From Paenarthrobacter sp. A20 (GTDB lineage: Bacteria; Actinomycetota; Actinomycetes; Actinomycetales; Micrococcaceae): a DNA stretch of 64,000 nt. A program made the translations under genes and the position numbers. The stretch spans positions 1 through 64,000 of the forward strand of contig NZ_JALJWH010000003.1 of NCBI RefSeq assembly GCF_024168825.1, written 5' to 3'. This document shows, one piece after another, positions 16,970 through 27,084 of the stretch; position 1 is the first letter of the stretch, and every line of letters begins with the position of its first letter. The notes beneath the pieces are model-generated. The model saw only the letters and a program-made list of their open reading frames with translations. It did no database searches and was not told where the DNA came from.

Positions 16970-18220
16970 CTAAATCCGTGCCTTCAGAATCTCGTCCCCG
17001 AGAGTCGTGTGCCCGCCCTGATTCATAACGTCCATAGCCAAACTTCTCACGGCTATCAGCGCATCTGCATCGTCCCCAACTCCCGGGAACACCCCTCTAA
17101 CGGGTTCGAAGTCGTGAACGGCGATCAAGTCCTCCCGGCCCCGTAGACGTCCAAAGTTACGGAGGGTTCGGATATAGATGTTGTTCTTACCCGGCGCCTT
17201 CATCGTCAGGGACACCTCGAAATCACTCATGATGCCAAGGCTCTCCGCCGCGGTTCGTGCCAAGCTAACGATGTAGGCAGGAAGGGACTGCGCATCCATG
17301 ACATGCACGTCCGTGGATAATTCGAAGTCTGGCGCACCGGACGGGCTTCCAATGAAGGCAAGGGCAACACTACCGTCATCATGAAGATCTACTACGCTCC
17401 AGGGATTGCCGTTCCTATCTTGGCCCCGGAGGCGCCACTTCCGGTAACCGACTCTAGGCCCCACCCCAGCCTCTGCCATCCCTCCGCCATCCTTGCGGAA
17501 CGGATTACTGGTCCGAAGTTTGGAGAAAATATCCCCGGCAGTCTCTTCCGGAACTCGGCCGGCGTAAGCCGGTCTGGGGTTGATCGGCCTCGCAGCAGCT
17601 GCCAGCCACACCTGAGTGGGGTGAATTCCTGACAACACCTGGTCCAGAAGATCCGATGCCTGCCGCTCATGACTGCGACGGTCATCGAACCGTGCACGGT
17701 AGGCACGCTCAATCTCCCGCTCATTCATGTACACGGTTCGGGAACCCGAACGGCGTGGTGCCTTGATGGAATCACCGACCATCACCAGATGCGGTGTCTC
17801 AAAGCTTGCAGGAACCTGCATAACGACAACCGGAGAACCTCCGACGTCACTCTGGTCGTTCTTCAGAGCTGTGAACTGCAGCCCATGTACGGGCGGATGA
17901 ACATGCAAATGCGCCCACCCCAAGAGCATCCTCTGAACAGCGTCGGACCAACCTTCAACCCCGACGATTTTAGCCGCGGCGCTACTAGCCCTGTCCTCCT
18001 CGACACCATACACAATGACCCCGCCGCCGACATTGACCATCGCCGCGATATCCTTGGCAAACTCTTCTGCCGCCTTGGCTTTCTGCTTATCAGGAAGAGC
18101 CGACTTCCAGTCGATGTCTATCCTCTCTGTCACCTGCTGATCCACAGCTGCCTGAATCATCGAGTACTCCAGGGGTGAGGGCGCAAGCCCCAACGCTCCG
18201 TGCAAAGGTGTGAATGCCAT
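16970..18220 (-). CDS. AlbA_2 (Schlafen-like) domain protein
   Basis: A 416-residue protein whose N-terminal half carries an AlbA_2 putative nucleic-acid-binding domain: ERIDIDWKSALPD near residue 32, EFAKDIAAMVNVGGGVIVYGVEED (about 53-76) with the glycine-rich turn of the family, and GDSIKAPRRSGSRTVYMNEREIERAYRARF near 150-180. The C-terminal half (about 200-416) is unfamiliar. AlbA_2 proteins occur as regulators, in mobile elements and in some antiphage systems. It sits just beyond the conjugation operon on the same strand, separated by 204 bases, so it may be a cargo gene. Confidence 0.75.
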   Translation of the reverse strand: MAFTPLHGALGLAPSPLEYSMIQAAVDQQVTERIDIDWKSALPDKQKAKAAEEFAKDIAAMVNVGGGVIVYGVEEDRASSAAAKIVGVEGWSDAVQRMLLGWAHLHVHPPVHGLQFTALKNDQSDVGGSPVVVMQVPASFETPHLVMVGDSIKAPRRSGSRTVYMNEREIERAYRARFDDRRSHERQASDLLDQVLSGIHPTQVWLAAAARPINPRPAYAGRVPEETAGDIFSKLRTSNPFRKDGGGMAEAGVGPRVGYRKWRLRGQDRNGNPWSVVDLHDDGSVALAFIGSPSGAPDFELSTDVHVMDAQSLPAYIVSLARTAAESLGIMSDFEVSLTMKAPGKNNIYIRTLRNFGRLRGREDLIAVHDFEPVRGVFPGVGDDADALIAVRSLAMDVMNQGGHTTLGDEILKARI

Positions 18221-18424
18221 GATGCAGTCCTACACTGACCAAACCCGAGGCCCAAACCGGCAACGACTCCACACCGCCCTGGCCGGCGGAAGCCTGGTCG
18301 TCTAGTAGGGCATCACGCTCCATGCCCATGGAAGGAAACCAGAGGTGTGCCAGCTCCAGCGAGCTTTATGAGCCGCTGCTGAAGGCTGCGTCGAAGCTGG
18401 TTTGGGAGGCGGGGAAGTCGAAGG

Positions 18425-19825
18425 TTACTGAGAAAAGTGGTTGGCCGGAAGGAACTGCAAACCGTGCAAGCCGCCCTCCTTGGCCCGGGCGGAGGAGCGG
18501 ACAAGATCTTTCATCCACGCTTTGCTGCCTCTGGGTTTGGGCAGGCGCAGGGGGCGCGCGGCGTCCCAGTCTGCGCCGCGTAGCAAGCGGATGATCTGGC
18601 CGGCTACCCCGGACGCTTGGCCCTGACGAAGGCTGCACCAACTGGTTTCCAAGACCCCACCTGCAACAGTCCGGATGGCATGCACAACCGGATGAACATT
18701 GCCCTGGGCGTCCGTTGCGAACAGCCAAGCAAGAATGTCCACGCCCTCGCCGATGTGAACGGCCGTGTCATGCCAAACAAGGAATGATTGTTTGGGAGGC
18801 AAAGGCCGGAGGTCTTCGTCGCGAACCGCTGTGGACAACTGGCCGACCGGGAGAAAGTACGGTTTGGCCGAGCACAGCATGTCGCCGAGTATGACGAGCT
18901 GCATCAAAATGCCTTGCGCAGAACGATCCCCGCGGTTCGCCCGGGAATAGGTAGCACCTTCAGTAAGAGGAAGGTTGTGCTGAAGCAGCAGCTGAGCCCG
19001 GAGGGCCGGGAAGTGACGTTTTTCCAAATCTGCAATTGGGGACGGCAAATCGCCGGTGACCCCAACGACATCCAGGTCATGATTGATCTTCGTGATCAGC
19101 CGTTCACAAACGGTCAACCGCACGTCGTTCGGCTGGGCTTGGGAACTCAAGTTGTTCCGGCCCAAAACAACCGGAGCCTGACTCTGCAGCAGTTGGGAGA
19201 TATCTGTCTCCATCCGATCGTCGTCGATACCTAAGATGGACTCCACCGACGATGACACCCGGCCTACGCGGTGCACGTCGGAATCTTCGTACCCTGTTTC
19301 GGGACCCAGCACGGTTTCGTCTGAGACAACCGTGTCCCCAACGATTTCTGTGATTTGCAGGTTGAAGCCGGGGGTCTGCTCAGCGCCCCGGCGTAATCCT
19401 TCGATCATGATGTCGTGGTTCTGCTGCTCGGCTCGTTGCAGCGCTTCCAAGGCCAGACTAGTGATTGGTTCCGTAAGGTCTAGCCAGGTTCCCATCTTCC
19501 CGTCCGGATCCTCGCCGCCTTGGCCTACTGCATCCAAGGCCTCTGCAGCCCTGGCCTCCAACTCCGCAGGTGTATGTGCAGCTGCGGCAGCATCGATGCG
19601 GCCGAGGAGCACTGCGCCGATGATCTTCTCAGCCTCCGGATCCCGCGGAGCCAGCATGACGGCGCGCGCCGCGAGTGCAAGCTCAAGCCGGGTACCGATG
19701 TCCTGCCGAATCACGTCCTCTATAGTCGTGCCGTTTTCCAAGGATTTTGGGGCCTCCACCATCGTTTCGTGCATCTTTCTTGCCACAGAGATGAAGTGAT
19801 TGGCTGTCTCGAATTTTTCGCTCAT
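18425..19825 (-). CDS. plasmid hypothetical protein, 466 aa, at distal end of conjugation operon
   Basis: The start at 19825 (MSEKFETANHFISVARKMHE) follows a GGGAG box. A longer reading from 19948 would overlap the upstream gene and adds only low-complexity residues. The N-terminal half is helical and acidic, the centre contains LGPETGYEDSDVHRVGRVSS, and the C-terminal half has LPPKQSFLVWHDTAVHIGEGVDILAWLF and ends in a basic GSKAWMKDLV segment. No family was recognised. Its position 55 bases after a DUF4913 gene suggests it belongs to the transfer operon. Confidence 0.7.
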   Translation of the reverse strand: MSEKFETANHFISVARKMHETMVEAPKSLENGTTIEDVIRQDIGTRLELALAARAVMLAPRDPEAEKIIGAVLLGRIDAAAAAHTPAELEARAAEALDAVGQGGEDPDGKMGTWLDLTEPITSLALEALQRAEQQNHDIMIEGLRRGAEQTPGFNLQITEIVGDTVVSDETVLGPETGYEDSDVHRVGRVSSSVESILGIDDDRMETDISQLLQSQAPVVLGRNNLSSQAQPNDVRLTVCERLITKINHDLDVVGVTGDLPSPIADLEKRHFPALRAQLLLQHNLPLTEGATYSRANRGDRSAQGILMQLVILGDMLCSAKPYFLPVGQLSTAVRDEDLRPLPPKQSFLVWHDTAVHIGEGVDILAWLFATDAQGNVHPVVHAIRTVAGGVLETSWCSLRQGQASGVAGQIIRLLRGADWDAARPLRLPKPRGSKAWMKDLVRSSARAKEGGLHGLQFLPANHFSQ

Positions 19826-19880
19826 ATTTTTGTCTCCCGACTCATCTGGTGCATTCACGTTTTTGTCGATACCAACGGTT

Positions 19881-20270
19881 TTAGGGTCTCCAGTCGGCTG
19901 GTGGGGCCACTGTTGCCAGCCGTGGTGTGTAGTCGGCGGCCCGGTCAAGGAACGCGTGCCGTCGCTGGCAGTCTTTGAAAGGCCCCTGGCCCGAGAACAT
20001 CACTCGGGTGTGAGGGTCCCAATGCTGGACCCACCAAGCTGACAGGGTGTTTTCCTGGACAGCCTGCTTGTAGGCCTCATGGAGGGCCATGAGCCTTGCC
20101 ACTGCTTCGGGATGCTGCCACCACTCCCGGCACCAATGCCGGTCGGAGGCTTCGTTAGGCACCGATTCAATGTCGTGGACCAGCATCTCGACCCACATCA
20201 CAAACTGCTCGACTAGTTCTGTTTCGTCCGGTTCTTGCTGCTGGGGCGCATCCTCGTCGCGGGCGGTCAT
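19881..20270 (-). CDS. DUF4913 family protein
   Basis: A 129-residue protein containing the DUF4913 pattern: WCREWWQHPEAVARLMALHEAY (about 47-68), then LSAWWVQHWDPHTRVMF and a CQRRH end. DUF4913 proteins are common on actinobacterial plasmids and integrative elements near coupling-protein genes; their role is not known. The start overlaps the stop of the upstream coupling-protein gene (4 bases), so the two are translated together. Confidence 0.85.
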   Translation of the reverse strand: MTARDEDAPQQQEPDETELVEQFVMWVEMLVHDIESVPNEASDRHWCREWWQHPEAVARLMALHEAYKQAVQENTLSAWWVQHWDPHTRVMFSGQGPFKDCQRRHAFLDRAADYTPRLATVAPPADWRP

Positions 20271-21958
20271 ACCTCCACCCTCCTGACAATTTCTCCGGCT
20301 GCCGTCTTATCCGCGCGGATCTGCTCGGCGTCCTTCCGTTCCCACCACGGAGTGAGCTTCACTTTCGCGGGTTTGACGTTGCTGTAATGCATGAATGCTT
20401 CGCCCACAGGGAGCTGCTGGATGTCGTGGGCACGGATCACCGGGCGCTCTTCCTCGCTGGTGGTCCGTGATGACCCGCCTTTGCCCTGAGACGTCGAAAC
20501 GCGCTGACGCTTGGTGACGCCGGCGGCTTTGGCGATCTTCTCCAATTCGTCCAGTTCCTCCAGGCCGGGCAGGAACATACGGATGGAAGAGGTGCCTCGG
20601 ATGGCTGTTGCAGCCTCGTTACCCCAGCGTTGCCGGTTCTGCGCGAAGGATTGGCTGAACCCGATGACGCGGATTCCGCGGCCGCCGGAATCCGACAGGG
20701 CGCCGGCCATGTCCGGCAATGCTGCAACGTTGGGTGCTTCGTCCAGGACCATGGTGAAGACGGGCCAGAGACGGCCGCCGGGCTTGCTTTGGGAGATCCG
20801 CTGGGCTTTGCGGAACATGAAGTCGGCGAACATGGCCACCAGCGGGGCGATGGGTGAGCGTTCCCCGTCTGTCAGCAGGTAGACGGTGTTCGGCTTGGCC
20901 AGGAAGCGGTTCATGTCGAACCCTTCACCCTCTGCAGGGCTGAGCATCTGCATGGCCGTTGGTGAAGACAGTGGCTCCAGCAGGCCGGCAAGGGTTTCCT
21001 GGATGGAGTCCACCGTTTCGCCCGCGCGGGAAGTGGTCAAAGCCCGAAGACGGGCCGAGAATGCCTCTGGTGCGCCGTGGTCAATGAGGATTTCCAGCGG
21101 TTCTTTGTCCGCGAAGTTGTTGGACCACCGCACGACGTCTTCAATGCCGCGGCCACCCAGAGCTGCCGCGTGGAGGAACCTTCCCAACACTGCCGCTGCC
21201 TTGGAATTGAAGAAGTCGCCGTTCTTGACGTTCCCCATCGGCTGGGCGCCTGCCCAGGCTTTGGCACGGGCCAGCGCTTCGTCAGGGTCTTCACACCCGG
21301 CAATCACGTTCCAACGAACCTTGTTCGGCCAACCGGAAATGTCCTGAAGGTCAAAGACTTCCACCTGCCCGCGGCGTTGCCGTGCGACGGCCGTCAACAT
21401 CAGCACATCATTCTTCGTCGATGTCGTGACCACCGGCCCCGGAGCGTCCAAGATGATGCCCACTGCCAGGAAGAGCGACTTACCGGAGCGCTGCGGCGCG
21501 AAAACCCACATGGAATCCTCATGCTGCACATACAGAGTTTGGCCGTCCAGCTTGCACAGGGCAACGATCATTTCATCGTCGGTTGCGTCCTCTGGAAGTT
21601 CCAGAGCCTGCCGGGCCTTGGCCAGCGCTGCCTTCCTGCCCATCCGTGGTTCCAGATCCTTGTACCTTGGCAAACCGTCGTCCTTCGGCTTTCTGCCCCC
21701 GAGCACGATGGTGATAAACGCAATTCCGAGGAAAGCAAGAATTGCGAGCACGATCAGTATCCATGTCGCGGCTCCTGGCCAGGCGAAGGTGCCTTCCTTG
21801 AACCGCGCCACCAACTCCGTGAAGTTCGTCCAGGGCATTCCCGTCGGTGTCAGGAACTCACCAAGAAAAGCGGAGACCCATGCGAGGCCCGCCAGCACGA
21901 CAACGAAGCCGGCGAGGCCGAGCTTCATCAACGTGTCTGTTGAGGTTTGTTTGCTCAT
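20267..21958 (-). CDS. type IV coupling protein (VirD4/TraG-like ATPase)
   Basis: A 563-residue membrane ATPase that would link the relaxosome to the secretion channel. Two N-terminal membrane helices (about 12-30 and 62-85) precede the ATPase domain. The P-loop is FAPQRSGKSLF near residue 150, and the Walker B region is FTMVLDEAPNVAALPDMAGALSDSGGRGIR, the hallmark of VirD4/TraG proteins. IRVIGFSQSFAQNRQRWG follows. The ATG at 21958 overlaps the stop of the VirB4 gene (ATGA). Longer upstream readings are low-complexity shadow. Confidence 0.92.
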   Translation of the reverse strand: MSKQTSTDTLMKLGLAGFVVVLAGLAWVSAFLGEFLTPTGMPWTNFTELVARFKEGTFAWPGAATWILIVLAILAFLGIAFITIVLGGRKPKDDGLPRYKDLEPRMGRKAALAKARQALELPEDATDDEMIVALCKLDGQTLYVQHEDSMWVFAPQRSGKSLFLAVGIILDAPGPVVTTSTKNDVLMLTAVARQRRGQVEVFDLQDISGWPNKVRWNVIAGCEDPDEALARAKAWAGAQPMGNVKNGDFFNSKAAAVLGRFLHAAALGGRGIEDVVRWSNNFADKEPLEILIDHGAPEAFSARLRALTTSRAGETVDSIQETLAGLLEPLSSPTAMQMLSPAEGEGFDMNRFLAKPNTVYLLTDGERSPIAPLVAMFADFMFRKAQRISQSKPGGRLWPVFTMVLDEAPNVAALPDMAGALSDSGGRGIRVIGFSQSFAQNRQRWGNEAATAIRGTSSIRMFLPGLEELDELEKIAKAAGVTKRQRVSTSQGKGGSSRTTSEEERPVIRAHDIQQLPVGEAFMHYSNVKPAKVKLTPWWERKDAEQIRADKTAAGEIVRRVEV

Positions 21959-23595
21959 GCGGGGATGACCTCCATGGCGTCGTCGGTGATGGATTCTTCG
22001 GTGAACGCGATGGTGGAGGTGGATTTCATGGCCCCGTCCGTGTCGGTCAGCTCGACTTCCAACGGGCTGCGGACGTGGATGGCTTCGAAGGGATCGTATT
22101 GGTCGATTTTGAACAGGCAGGTGCCCTTGACCAGTTTGGTGATCACTTCGGCTGTCCCGACCGGGAGGGTGAACATCTCTTCGCAGGCCAGCGCGTCGGC
22201 GCTCTTTTGCTGCTTGTACAACAGGACCGTGCCGCACTCCTTAAGCATGGAGATCGCCGGACTGTCCTGCGGGATGTCGGAGATGTGGTGGAACGCGAAC
22301 TGGCACGACAGGGACAGCGCTCGGGAGAGCTTGGTGTTGCGTCGGGTGACCGTGGCCACCGACCCTTGGACGGTGTGCCAAGCCTCTTCAATCAGCAGCA
22401 CCGTGGGGACTGCTTCTTCCTGCCGGTAGAGGGTGTTCGCCAGCCAGGTGTTAATGATCGTCATGACGATCGGCAGCGCAGGGCCGTCTTCCGGGAGTAG
22501 CGACACGTCGAACACTGTCAGGCCGGCGTTGAGCTGGATATCCGCGCTGGTCTCCCCGTCGATCAGACCGGCCAGGTCATCCTCGATCATGCGTTCAAGC
22601 TCGAAGGCCGGATCCTGCCCCCATTCGCGCAGCTCTTCCACCGTCAGGTTCGTGGCCTTCGCGGCATCTTCATTGGGCGCGTAGAGGGCTTTGAGGACGT
22701 GCCCGATGTGCGCGACTTCCCCGGCCTTCTTCGCCTCCGTCAAAGCCTGCCGGTGCGCCATGCGGACGGCTTTGCCTTCCTTGGGAGTCATCGGCCGACG
22801 GAGGGCTTCTTCCATGACGGCACGGACCAGCATCGACTGACCGGCCGGGGTGCGGAACGCTTCGGCGCTGTCGTGGGTTTCCTCATTCAACCGGGCAGCA
22901 ATACGGGGATCGAGGATGTTGATCCGGGATCCGCCACCACCGATGCTGAACCGGACCGGAGCAACGCCGAGCTTCCGCGCAAGCGGTGTGTACTCGCCGC
23001 CGCCGACGTCCTTCTGGTACTTCTTATCGATCACCACGACGCGGCGGCCGAGGATCAGCTGACGCAGCACGCCCCAGGTTTTCATGGCCGAGGACTTCCC
23101 CTGCCCGAGGTCACCGATGTAGCAGACGTTCGGGGATTCGAGGGTGTCACCGTACGCGGTGAACGGGTCATGGACGATCATCCAGCCGGAACCGGCGTCC
23201 ACGCCGAACACCAAGCCGCGGTGCGACGTCGGCGGGGACGCAATCGCCATATGCGAGAACTCCATCTGACGCGTCGAAGACGCCACACCCGGGGCTGCCG
23301 GGTCATAGAACCCCAGCTTCGACGCGAAAGCCCACTTACGTTCGTGGTGCCACCGCGTTGTGGCGTTCGCTTTGGCCTCGACCAGCTCACGCTCCTTGGC
23401 TTCCTTCTTCTCAGCCTTCTTCACCGCACGCTTGCTCAACGGCTTATTGCGGCGCAACCCTTCGGCCGCCGTATCGGCTGCAGCTGCTTCCAGCTCAAGC
23501 TTCCCGGCGCGGGCCTGTGCCCTGACGGTCCGCTTGGATTTGCTGGCCACAGCCCACGGCAGGCGCAAACGCTTGACATCGTTCGTGGTGCTCAT
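21955..23595 (-). CDS. VirB4-like conjugation ATPase
   Basis: A 546-residue cytoplasmic ATPase. A charged N-terminal region of about 100 residues (rich in Lys and Ala, probably coiled) leads to RGLVFGVDAGSGWMIVHDPF, then Walker A GDLGQGKSSAMK near residue 168, and Walker B TVLLIEEAWHTVQGS near 400. LSCQFAFHHISDIP fits the VirB4 motif that follows Walker B. It energises pilus or channel assembly together with the SCO6880-like protein encoded upstream, which may supply the N-terminal half of a canonical VirB4. Both ends overlap neighbours by 4 bases. Confidence 0.9.
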   Translation of the reverse strand: MSTTNDVKRLRLPWAVASKSKRTVRAQARAGKLELEAAAADTAAEGLRRNKPLSKRAVKKAEKKEAKERELVEAKANATTRWHHERKWAFASKLGFYDPAAPGVASSTRQMEFSHMAIASPPTSHRGLVFGVDAGSGWMIVHDPFTAYGDTLESPNVCYIGDLGQGKSSAMKTWGVLRQLILGRRVVVIDKKYQKDVGGGEYTPLARKLGVAPVRFSIGGGGSRINILDPRIAARLNEETHDSAEAFRTPAGQSMLVRAVMEEALRRPMTPKEGKAVRMAHRQALTEAKKAGEVAHIGHVLKALYAPNEDAAKATNLTVEELREWGQDPAFELERMIEDDLAGLIDGETSADIQLNAGLTVFDVSLLPEDGPALPIVMTIINTWLANTLYRQEEAVPTVLLIEEAWHTVQGSVATVTRRNTKLSRALSLSCQFAFHHISDIPQDSPAISMLKECGTVLLYKQQKSADALACEEMFTLPVGTAEVITKLVKGTCLFKIDQYDPFEAIHVRSPLEVELTDTDGAMKSTSTIAFTEESITDDAMEVIPA

Positions 23596-25154
23596 CGGAT
23601 TCCCCTCGTGAACGGCATGGTGGTGATCAGGGCAAGGTCGTTGCGGTGGTCCAGCCAGTCAATGAACTCGATACCGGCATCGGAAGCTGCTGCCTCAACG
23701 ATGTCGGTGGTGGACAGGATCTCGTTCGCGTCTTCCACCGCGAAAGAGATATACAGCCCGTAAGCCGCGCCGTGATGGCCGGAGCCGGGCTTCAGATCCA
23801 GGAGGCGTTGGTGGGAGGCCCCCATCAGCACTTCTTCGGTGCCATCGGTGACGACACCGGATTTGGCGACTTTGTTGCCTGTTGCCCTGTCCATGGCGGC
23901 ATCTGAGCGAGCCTTGGACCGGGCGCTGCGGGCGTCTTCAAGTTCCATGACCATGGACACCGAGTGCACCACGGCGGGCTGGATGCCGCTGATGATCGCT
24001 TCCAACGCCTCGACCGGGATGGGTGCGGGACTGAATGCAGGGGCCGGCACGTAGCCGGTGCGGATGTGCCAGTGGTCATTCACTACCACCGAGATGGGCG
24101 ACGCTGCGCCGTCAAGGTGCTGCCAGCAGTCCATCAGGTTGGCACCGTCGTAGTCGTCAATGTCGAAGTCCGGGTCCTGCAGGTGACGCAGCAGCGCGGC
24201 CATGGCCTGGGGGCCAAGGGGCCGGGAGTTGGTGATCGAACCCATCATGGACGCTTGGGCCATGGCTGAGCGGATTTCCTGGTAGATCGCCTGACCGATG
24301 GCTTCGTCCCCTGATCCGTACGCTTCCGCGCGGCGGTACAGTGCCGGGGATCCGGGGATCCGGAACGTCTCGTAGGTACGGTGCTGTTCGGAGCGTGAGC
24401 GGGTCGTCTCGCACAGCTCGCCGTAGGACTCCAAGAGGATCCGTGGAACATTCTGTGCGACGCGTTTTTTGACCCACAGCAGGTGGTCGGCCGAGTCCAT
24501 CGGCACGGCGCGGGCGAGGGTCTGGACATGGGTGACCAGGGACTGTCGGCGGGCCAACCGGGCGAGGTACTGGCCACGGGCGACGTGTCCTGATTCTTTC
24601 CGGTATTCCTCCCGGATTCCCGAGGACGAACCCATGACCTCCATCGTGGCCGTGTAGTAGGACTTCTTGACCTTGCCCTGATGCCGGAAGATGACCAGCG
24701 GCCCTTCCGGGGTGTCGATGGCGAAGTGGCGGACGGTGCCCACCATGAGCGGTGCATTGTCCTTGTGCCGGACAGGGACTTCGATCATGCCGTTCTCGTC
24801 GGCGCGGTCACTGTCCTTTTTCCCGGCCTTGATCATCCGTGTCTGCGGGCGGTCCTTCACCGGGACGTAGACCAGGGACTTGTTCTTGACGCGGACCTTC
24901 TTGTGCCGGATCTCCACGAAAATGGCGCCGAGGGAGCGGTGGCCGGAGAGCTTGTTGGGCGTGGTCAGGATGACTCCTGCCAGAACCAACACCGCGGCGA
25001 GGATCAGGGCGACGATCTGGCTGCCACCGGCCAGAATGATTATCAGTGCGGCACCGATGGAGACGGACAGGCCGATCCATTCCGGTGCCGTCCGGTTTCC
25101 CCCGAACAGGCCACGGCTCTGGACCTCGCCGCCGACAACAACCATTCTTCCCAT
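23592..25154 (-). CDS. SCO6880-like conjugation protein (PrgI-like N terminus)
   Basis: A 520-residue protein with two adjacent N-terminal membrane helices (about 27-46 and 48-64) after a short basic segment, resembling the PrgI-like entry of Gram-positive type IV systems. A long soluble domain follows that matches the SCO6880 family type: TPEGPLVIFRHQGKVKKSYYTAT, then the RRQSLVTHVQTLARAVPMDSADH region. It is thought to act with the separate VirB4 ATPase. The start follows an AAGGAG box and its stop overlaps the VirB4 start. Family naming is from memory of annotated plasmids. Confidence 0.8.
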   Translation of the reverse strand: MGRMVVVGGEVQSRGLFGGNRTAPEWIGLSVSIGAALIIILAGGSQIVALILAAVLVLAGVILTTPNKLSGHRSLGAIFVEIRHKKVRVKNKSLVYVPVKDRPQTRMIKAGKKDSDRADENGMIEVPVRHKDNAPLMVGTVRHFAIDTPEGPLVIFRHQGKVKKSYYTATMEVMGSSSGIREEYRKESGHVARGQYLARLARRQSLVTHVQTLARAVPMDSADHLLWVKKRVAQNVPRILLESYGELCETTRSRSEQHRTYETFRIPGSPALYRRAEAYGSGDEAIGQAIYQEIRSAMAQASMMGSITNSRPLGPQAMAALLRHLQDPDFDIDDYDGANLMDCWQHLDGAASPISVVVNDHWHIRTGYVPAPAFSPAPIPVEALEAIISGIQPAVVHSVSMVMELEDARSARSKARSDAAMDRATGNKVAKSGVVTDGTEEVLMGASHQRLLDLKPGSGHHGAAYGLYISFAVEDANEILSTTDIVEAAASDAGIEFIDWLDHRNDLALITTMPFTRGIR

Positions 25155-25182
25155 GACTACCTACTCCTTGCCTGTACTTCTC

Positions 25183-27084
25183 TTACCGGCCACTGATGTG
25201 GTCGGTATCCGGCGCCATCGAACGGGCAGAACGCTGCCCGCGCATGGAGGCCTGACGTGCCGCTTCCCGGCCTGCCAGCAGGAACGCCGTCGCGCCGCCG
25301 GCTGCGACCTTCGCGGATCCCCGGCCCACTGCCCCGGCACCGGTCTTCAGCGCTTGTGCTGCCTTTGCCCTGCCGGTTCCGGCGCGGTCTGCCTTCTGCA
25401 GCTCCCCGATCGTGCGGGTTTCCGGCTGCCCCTGGGCCTGACTGCCTTGACGGTCTTGGCCCGCGGAAGAAGTACTCTGCTCGTTGGGAACCCTGGAGGC
25501 TGCACTGCGGCGTCCGGAGATGCCGGAGCCGTTCGATCCAAGTCCGGAACCGCCCTGGCCCTCTGATTGCGGTGTCATCGAAGATGGGCCCTTCATGGCC
25601 GCCGCGCCGCTATAAGGACCTCCGCCACGGTTTGCTCCGGACTGGACTTGGGCGGTCCGTTTCTGCCTGATTGCCGAGGAGATCGCCGCGCCTGCTCCGG
25701 CGACCATTGCTGGCCCGGCGATGGACTGGCGGCCCTCACCAAGGCTGGTCGAGGACGCTGGCATGATCGGGACGAACTTGTAGAGCATCGGCAGGGCGAA
25801 GGCCAAGACGCACATCGCGGCAGCGGCCAGGAACACCGATGTGGCGTTCACCATGCCGTCGTCCACACCCTCACCACTAAAGGCTGGTCGGGTGGAAATA
25901 TAACTGAACACCGCACCCATGATCAGCAGCAGCAACGGTTTCGAGAAGGAAATGCCGAGCCACAATGAGGCGATCTTGCCTACTCGTTGGCGGTATTTCG
26001 GGTGGATCAATAAGCCGATCATGATCGCGATACCCAACCCCAGCAGATACAGGGCCAAAGGTTGTAGCGCGAGCAACCCGAGCATGGCCCAGGCTGAGAT
26101 GAACAATAGACCGAACAGCAAGACAGCCGCCAGGGGTCCGAATGCGCCGCTGGACTCATAGGAGGCGAATCGGGAGATAGCGACACCGAAATCCGTGACC
26201 CTGCTTGAGGTCCAGAACGTGATCCCTTCAGTGATGCCGCTCATCCATCCGTTGATCACGTAGCCGATCGGAGGACCGAACAGCACCAGGATCATGGATA
26301 GAGGTCCGTACCAGAACAGCGAGTCCCGGACGGATTCCATGTCGATCTCTTCGTTCGAGACGTCTTTCCAGAGCTTGAAATACATCAAACCCATGACGAT
26401 GATGCCGATTCCGGAAAACAATGCCCACGTTGCGCGGAAACCGTCGTCAACCACAAATTCGGAGACCTTCAACAGGTTGTTCAGCACCTCGTTGGTGGAC
26501 TTCACGCCCTCGGCCTTAACCGTGTTAGCGAAGTCCTCGAAGCCATTTTTCGCGTTCGCGATGAACGCCACGGTATCGACCGTGCCCAGGACGACCTGAC
26601 CGCCCGGCATCGCCGAGATGGCCGTCCGCATCACCACGCCGGCAATCGGGGCGAACTTACTGAATACAGCCCCTTGGGCGCACCAGGCGGTACCCGAATC
26701 CGGCGCACCGACATTTGGAAGCGCGGCGCAGAACGGGACGGTGTTTTTCCCGTCGTAATCCAGCACTTTTTCGGGTGTGGTCAGGAAGGTGCCGAAGGCT
26801 TTGGCAGAGACGTTCTCACAGTCGTTTCCGCCCATGAGTCCGAAGAACCACGGATCGGCACAGACTGACTTGCCCAGTTCCTGGTTTAGCCGGTCCTTGA
26901 TTTTGACGCGTTGGTCCTCAGGCAGACCAGCGAGGCGCTTGAGTTGGTCGGCGTTCAGTTTCTCGGACTTGCTCACTTCGTCGGCTGCCTGTGCGGGACC
27001 GGCGACGATTACCCCAAAGCTGAGGAACAACGCCAGAAAGACTGCGACCAGGCGGACGGTACTGCTAACGCTTAGCGTTTGCAT
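25183..27084 (-). CDS. VirB6/TrbL-like polytopic conjugation protein
   Basis: A 633-residue exported membrane protein. A signal peptide (MQTLSVSSTVRLVAVFLALF... AQAAD) is followed by an extracellular domain with several Cys (CADPWFFG, NDCENVS, PFCAALP, AWCAQG), probably disulfide-bonded. There are then about six membrane segments between residues 205 and 455, and a long low-complexity Gly/Ser/Gln/Ala-rich tail with basic C terminus. This arrangement is typical of the VirB6-like inner channel protein of actinobacterial systems. The ATG at 27084 is preferred since it starts the signal peptide; it overlaps the upstream gene by 20 bases. Confidence 0.8.
   Translation of the reverse strand: MQTLSVSSTVRLVAVFLALFLSFGVIVAGPAQAADEVSKSEKLNADQLKRLAGLPEDQRVKIKDRLNQELGKSVCADPWFFGLMGGNDCENVSAKAFGTFLTTPEKVLDYDGKNTVPFCAALPNVGAPDSGTAWCAQGAVFSKFAPIAGVVMRTAISAMPGGQVVLGTVDTVAFIANAKNGFEDFANTVKAEGVKSTNEVLNNLLKVSEFVVDDGFRATWALFSGIGIIVMGLMYFKLWKDVSNEEIDMESVRDSLFWYGPLSMILVLFGPPIGYVINGWMSGITEGITFWTSSRVTDFGVAISRFASYESSGAFGPLAAVLLFGLLFISAWAMLGLLALQPLALYLLGLGIAIMIGLLIHPKYRQRVGKIASLWLGISFSKPLLLLIMGAVFSYISTRPAFSGEGVDDGMVNATSVFLAAAAMCVLAFALPMLYKFVPIMPASSTSLGEGRQSIAGPAMVAGAGAAISSAIRQKRTAQVQSGANRGGGPYSGAAAMKGPSSMTPQSEGQGGSGLGSNGSGISGRRSAASRVPNEQSTSSAGQDRQGSQAQGQPETRTIGELQKADRAGTGRAKAAQALKTGAGAVGRGSAKVAAGGATAFLLAGREAARQASMRGQRSARSMAPDTDHISGR

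Noticed and set aside
22699..23763. 354-codon plus-strand open frame
   Set aside because: It lies opposite the VirB4 gene, has no recognisable domain and is rich in Arg, Gly and His, as expected of a shadow in GC-rich coding DNA.
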